Part shown: positions 12,736 through 14,404 of the stretch, piece by piece
Position numbering within the stretch: position 1 is the stretch's first letter
Layout of the letters: the number at the start of each line of letters is the position of its first letter
Source of the DNA: CALWPV01 sp045632125
Lineage (GTDB): Bacteria; Bacillota; Clostridia; Lachnospirales; Bianqueaceae
Direction: 5' to 3'
NCBI GenBank assembly: GCA_045632125.1
Contig: JAZQWC010000046.1
Location: 1-14,404, forward strand
Length of the DNA: 14,404 nt
Translations under genes and position numbers: made by a program
The notes under the pieces: generated by a model
What the model was told of the DNA's origin: nothing
The model's input: only the letters and a program-made list of their open reading frames with translations
Database searches by the model: none

Positions 12736-13638
12736 ATACATTGCTTTTGCAATTTTCACATACCGACTGGCGTTATCGTAACAACGTCGAACGATATCCG
12801 GCCTGTTTTTCTGGATTGCCCACAGCGTCCAATAATATTCTTCGATGGCGAAGCAGGCCAGTACATGGCGGTACTGTTCGGCAGTCGGAAGCTTTTCAAA
12901 GTACCAGGCGGCATCCTCGGGATCCAGTTTCCAATGTCCGCCGGTGCGTGCACGCCCAATTTCGGCAGCATAGTGACTGATGTCGTATCCAATGTCTTTC
13001 ACACCAGCATACTCCCAATCGATGAGCGTATATCGATCCTTCGACACTAAAATGTTAGGTCCCTTCGGATCACCGTGGATCAGGCACCTGGGCCAGTTGT
13101 CATTTTTAACATGCACGTCAAGTTGCTTCACCATGGCTTCCACAGCGTGCACGTTCGGAAGGTTCTTCCATACATTTTGAGCGGGCAGATCCATGCACGC
13201 TTTCATATTTTCGATTTGTTTCAAATGATCGAAATCAAAAGATGCATCGATGCACGCCGCGTGGAGTTGTCTAAACAAGGCCGCACCGGCCTTTATATCG
13301 GACGTACACAAAAAATCGAATTCTTTAATTTGTTCAATAAATTTGGAAATCTTGATTCCGTTAGCGTCCATATACAGGATCTCCTCGCCGACGCCAAGCT
13401 GAGAGGCCTGCTCGCAAGCGAACTGCTCTGCTCGCCGGTCGATAAAGTTCTCCGTCAACATTCCAGGCTGTCGATACACATAGCGTACACCAAAAACCTC
13501 AAAAACAAAGGACGAATTCGTATTTCCACCAGAGAGCTCTTGCATGTTTTTTATATCCGCTGCGCTACAATTCAATACCCGACAAATGATACTTTTTGCT
13601 GTTTCATTTATGCACGTCATATCAATTTGACTATCCAT
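12697..13638 (-). CDS. Choline/ethanolamine kinase-like phosphotransferase (APH family)
   Basis: 313-residue soluble kinase of the APH/choline-kinase fold, which phosphorylates a small hydroxylated substrate with ATP. Visible are a Gly/Ser-rich nucleotide loop SGGNTNSSF (36-44), the strand VRYVYRQPG (51-59) resembling LicA, the catalytic HGDPKGPN (188-195) and the metal-binding DWEYAG (207-212). The last, with YDISHYAAE, is closer to choline kinases than to aminoglycoside kinases. The start at 13638 has GGAG nine bases ahead, inside the end of the upstream gene, whose stop is only six bases away, so the two are coupled. The C-terminal dozen residues (about DEVQTHGSPKLE) are encoded by a tandem repeat that contains a terminator-like hairpin and may not be ancestral. 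Substrate unproven. Confidence 0.85.
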   Translation of the reverse strand: MDSQIDMTCINETAKSIICRVLNCSAADIKNMQELSGGNTNSSFVFEVFGVRYVYRQPGMLTENFIDRRAEQFACEQASQLGVGEEILYMDANGIKISKFIEQIKEFDFLCTSDIKAGAALFRQLHAACIDASFDFDHLKQIENMKACMDLPAQNVWKNLPNVHAVEAMVKQLDVHVKNDNWPRCLIHGDPKGPNILVSKDRYTLIDWEYAGVKDIGYDISHYAAEIGRARTGGHWKLDPEDAAWYFEKLPTAEQYRHVLACFAIEEYYWTLWAIQKNRPDIVRRCYDNASRYVKIAKAMYDEVQTHGSPKLE

Positions 13639-13644
13639 TTTCGT

Positions 13645-14404
13645 TTACTCCGGAAGCGGGAACCGACGAGCCAACGAGAGGATCCGCTGCTGCACGTCAG
13701 CCAGCTTAGCAGGGTCGGCGGGATTTTTTACGATATCTAACCAAATATCCGCCACCTCTTCCATCTCAGCTTCCTTCATGCCACGCTGAGTCAGTACAGT
13801 AGTACCGGCCCGCAGTCCACCGGGATTGGGTGATGGATCATGAGGAATACTCTTGGTATTAACAGTAATGCCCACATCCTGCATCACCTGGGCGATTTGC
13901 GTACAGTCGGCATTAAAAGGACGAAGGTCCGCTACAAACATATGACAATCAGTGCCTCCGGTCACAATATCAAAGCCACGCTTTTTCAAAGCTTCACAAA
14001 AATGACGTGCATTTTTGATCACCTGTTTCATCAACACTTTGAACTCCGGTGTCTGACTATTCTGCAGGGCATAGGCCGTGGCAGCAATCGTTTGCAGATG
14101 CAAAGATGATATGTTTCCGGGATATACGCTATCGTCGATTTTCTGTGCCAATTCCTTTTTGCACATGATGAAGCCAGTATGGGGGCCGCACATGGTTTTG
14201 GTAGCCGAAGCCGTTACCACATCAGCATAGGGTACAGGGTTGGGTGCCATTCCTGTGGCCACCAGGCCGGAGAAATGAGCAATGACAGTCATAAGAAGCG
14301 CACCATTCCTGTGAGCAATGTCCGCCAAGCGGGAATAGTCAATATCTCTTGAATAAGCCGCTGAACCCACAACCATAAGCTTGGGTTTGATTTGCGCCGT
14401 CAGG
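13645..14404 (-). CDS. Divergent serine hydroxymethyltransferase (GlyA) family protein, C-terminal part
   Basis: The 5' end lies beyond the window; 252 codons of the C-terminal part are present. The fold-type I PLP sequence clearly follows GlyA: KPKLMVVGSAAYSR, AHFSGLVATG, PNPVPYADVVT, the Schiff-base Lys in SATKT (codon 14199-14197), GGTDCHMF and the substrate-carboxylate Arg region GGLRAGTT. Several otherwise conserved residues differ. The Asp that holds the PLP ring nitrogen (VDMAH in E. coli) is Val (TVIAH, codon 14286-14284), the His before the Lys is Thr, GPRGG is GPHTG, and the Gly-rich GGQGGP loop is replaced by NISSLH. This looks like a paralogue with changed chemistry or substrate rather than the housekeeping enzyme. 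It lies six bases ahead of the choline-kinase-like gene. Confidence 0.82.
   Translation of the reverse strand, partial: LTAQIKPKLMVVGSAAYSRDIDYSRLADIAHRNGALLMTVIAHFSGLVATGMAPNPVPYADVVTASATKTMCGPHTGFIMCKKELAQKIDDSVYPGNISSLHLQTIAATAYALQNSQTPEFKVLMKQVIKNARHFCEALKKRGFDIVTGGTDCHMFVADLRPFNADCTQIAQVMQDVGITVNTKSIPHDPSPNPGGLRAGTTVLTQRGMKEAEMEEVADIWLDIVKNPADPAKLADVQQRILSLARRFPLPE

Overview
The window looks like chromosomal DNA from an anaerobic gut-type Bacillota (Clostridia or Negativicutes; this is inference). The support is strong GGAGG ribosome-binding sites, sigma-A style TTGAAA/TATAAT promoters, a YitT-family protein, a solitary ECF S component that would need a shared energy module, and moderate G+C. 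No rRNA, tRNA, transposase, integrase, prophage gene or CRISPR array was seen. The window starts inside one gene and ends inside another.

Layout, left to right. (1) Minus strand, 1-2342: the ATP-pyrophosphatase subunit of GMP synthase, lacking only its stop codon, preceded by a 400-residue CofE-like (F420-0:L-glutamate ligase family) gene. Both sit behind one good promoter. (2) 2426-4388: a nucleoside hydrolase (minus) and a YitT-family membrane protein (plus) diverge from a short region with two perfect inverted repeats. (3) 4402-4491: a large branched palindrome serves as bidirectional terminator. (4) 4497-5694, minus: an ECF transporter S component and a DUF4430 lipoprotein. They lie behind a short class-II cobalamin riboswitch with its own promoter, which makes this a probable cobalamin or corrinoid uptake unit. 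(5) 5704-8676, plus: a DUF5058 membrane protein, an unrecognised polytopic partner, and a membrane-anchored M20 peptidase, starting from a promoter back to back with the riboswitch promoter. (6) 8685-8915: hairpins, including two candidate terminators. (7) 8945-12610, minus: a three-gene operon, read from high to low coordinates. It holds a COG0523 GTPase with a large His/Cys repeat tract, a second COG0523-like protein with a degenerate G domain fused to a TIGR03943/DUF1980-like domain, and a zinc-ribbon membrane protein. (8) 12633-14404, minus: the C-terminal part of a divergent serine hydroxymethyltransferase-family protein followed closely by a choline-kinase-like phosphotransferase, whose 3' end lies in a 54-bp tandem repeat that carries the terminator.

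The parts most worth following are the putative zinc operon, the riboswitch-controlled uptake pair with a built-in competition between AACGTT segments, the DUF5058/M20 operon, the SHMT-like protein that has lost several cofactor-site residues, and the pairing of a GATase-less GMP synthase subunit with a CofE homologue.
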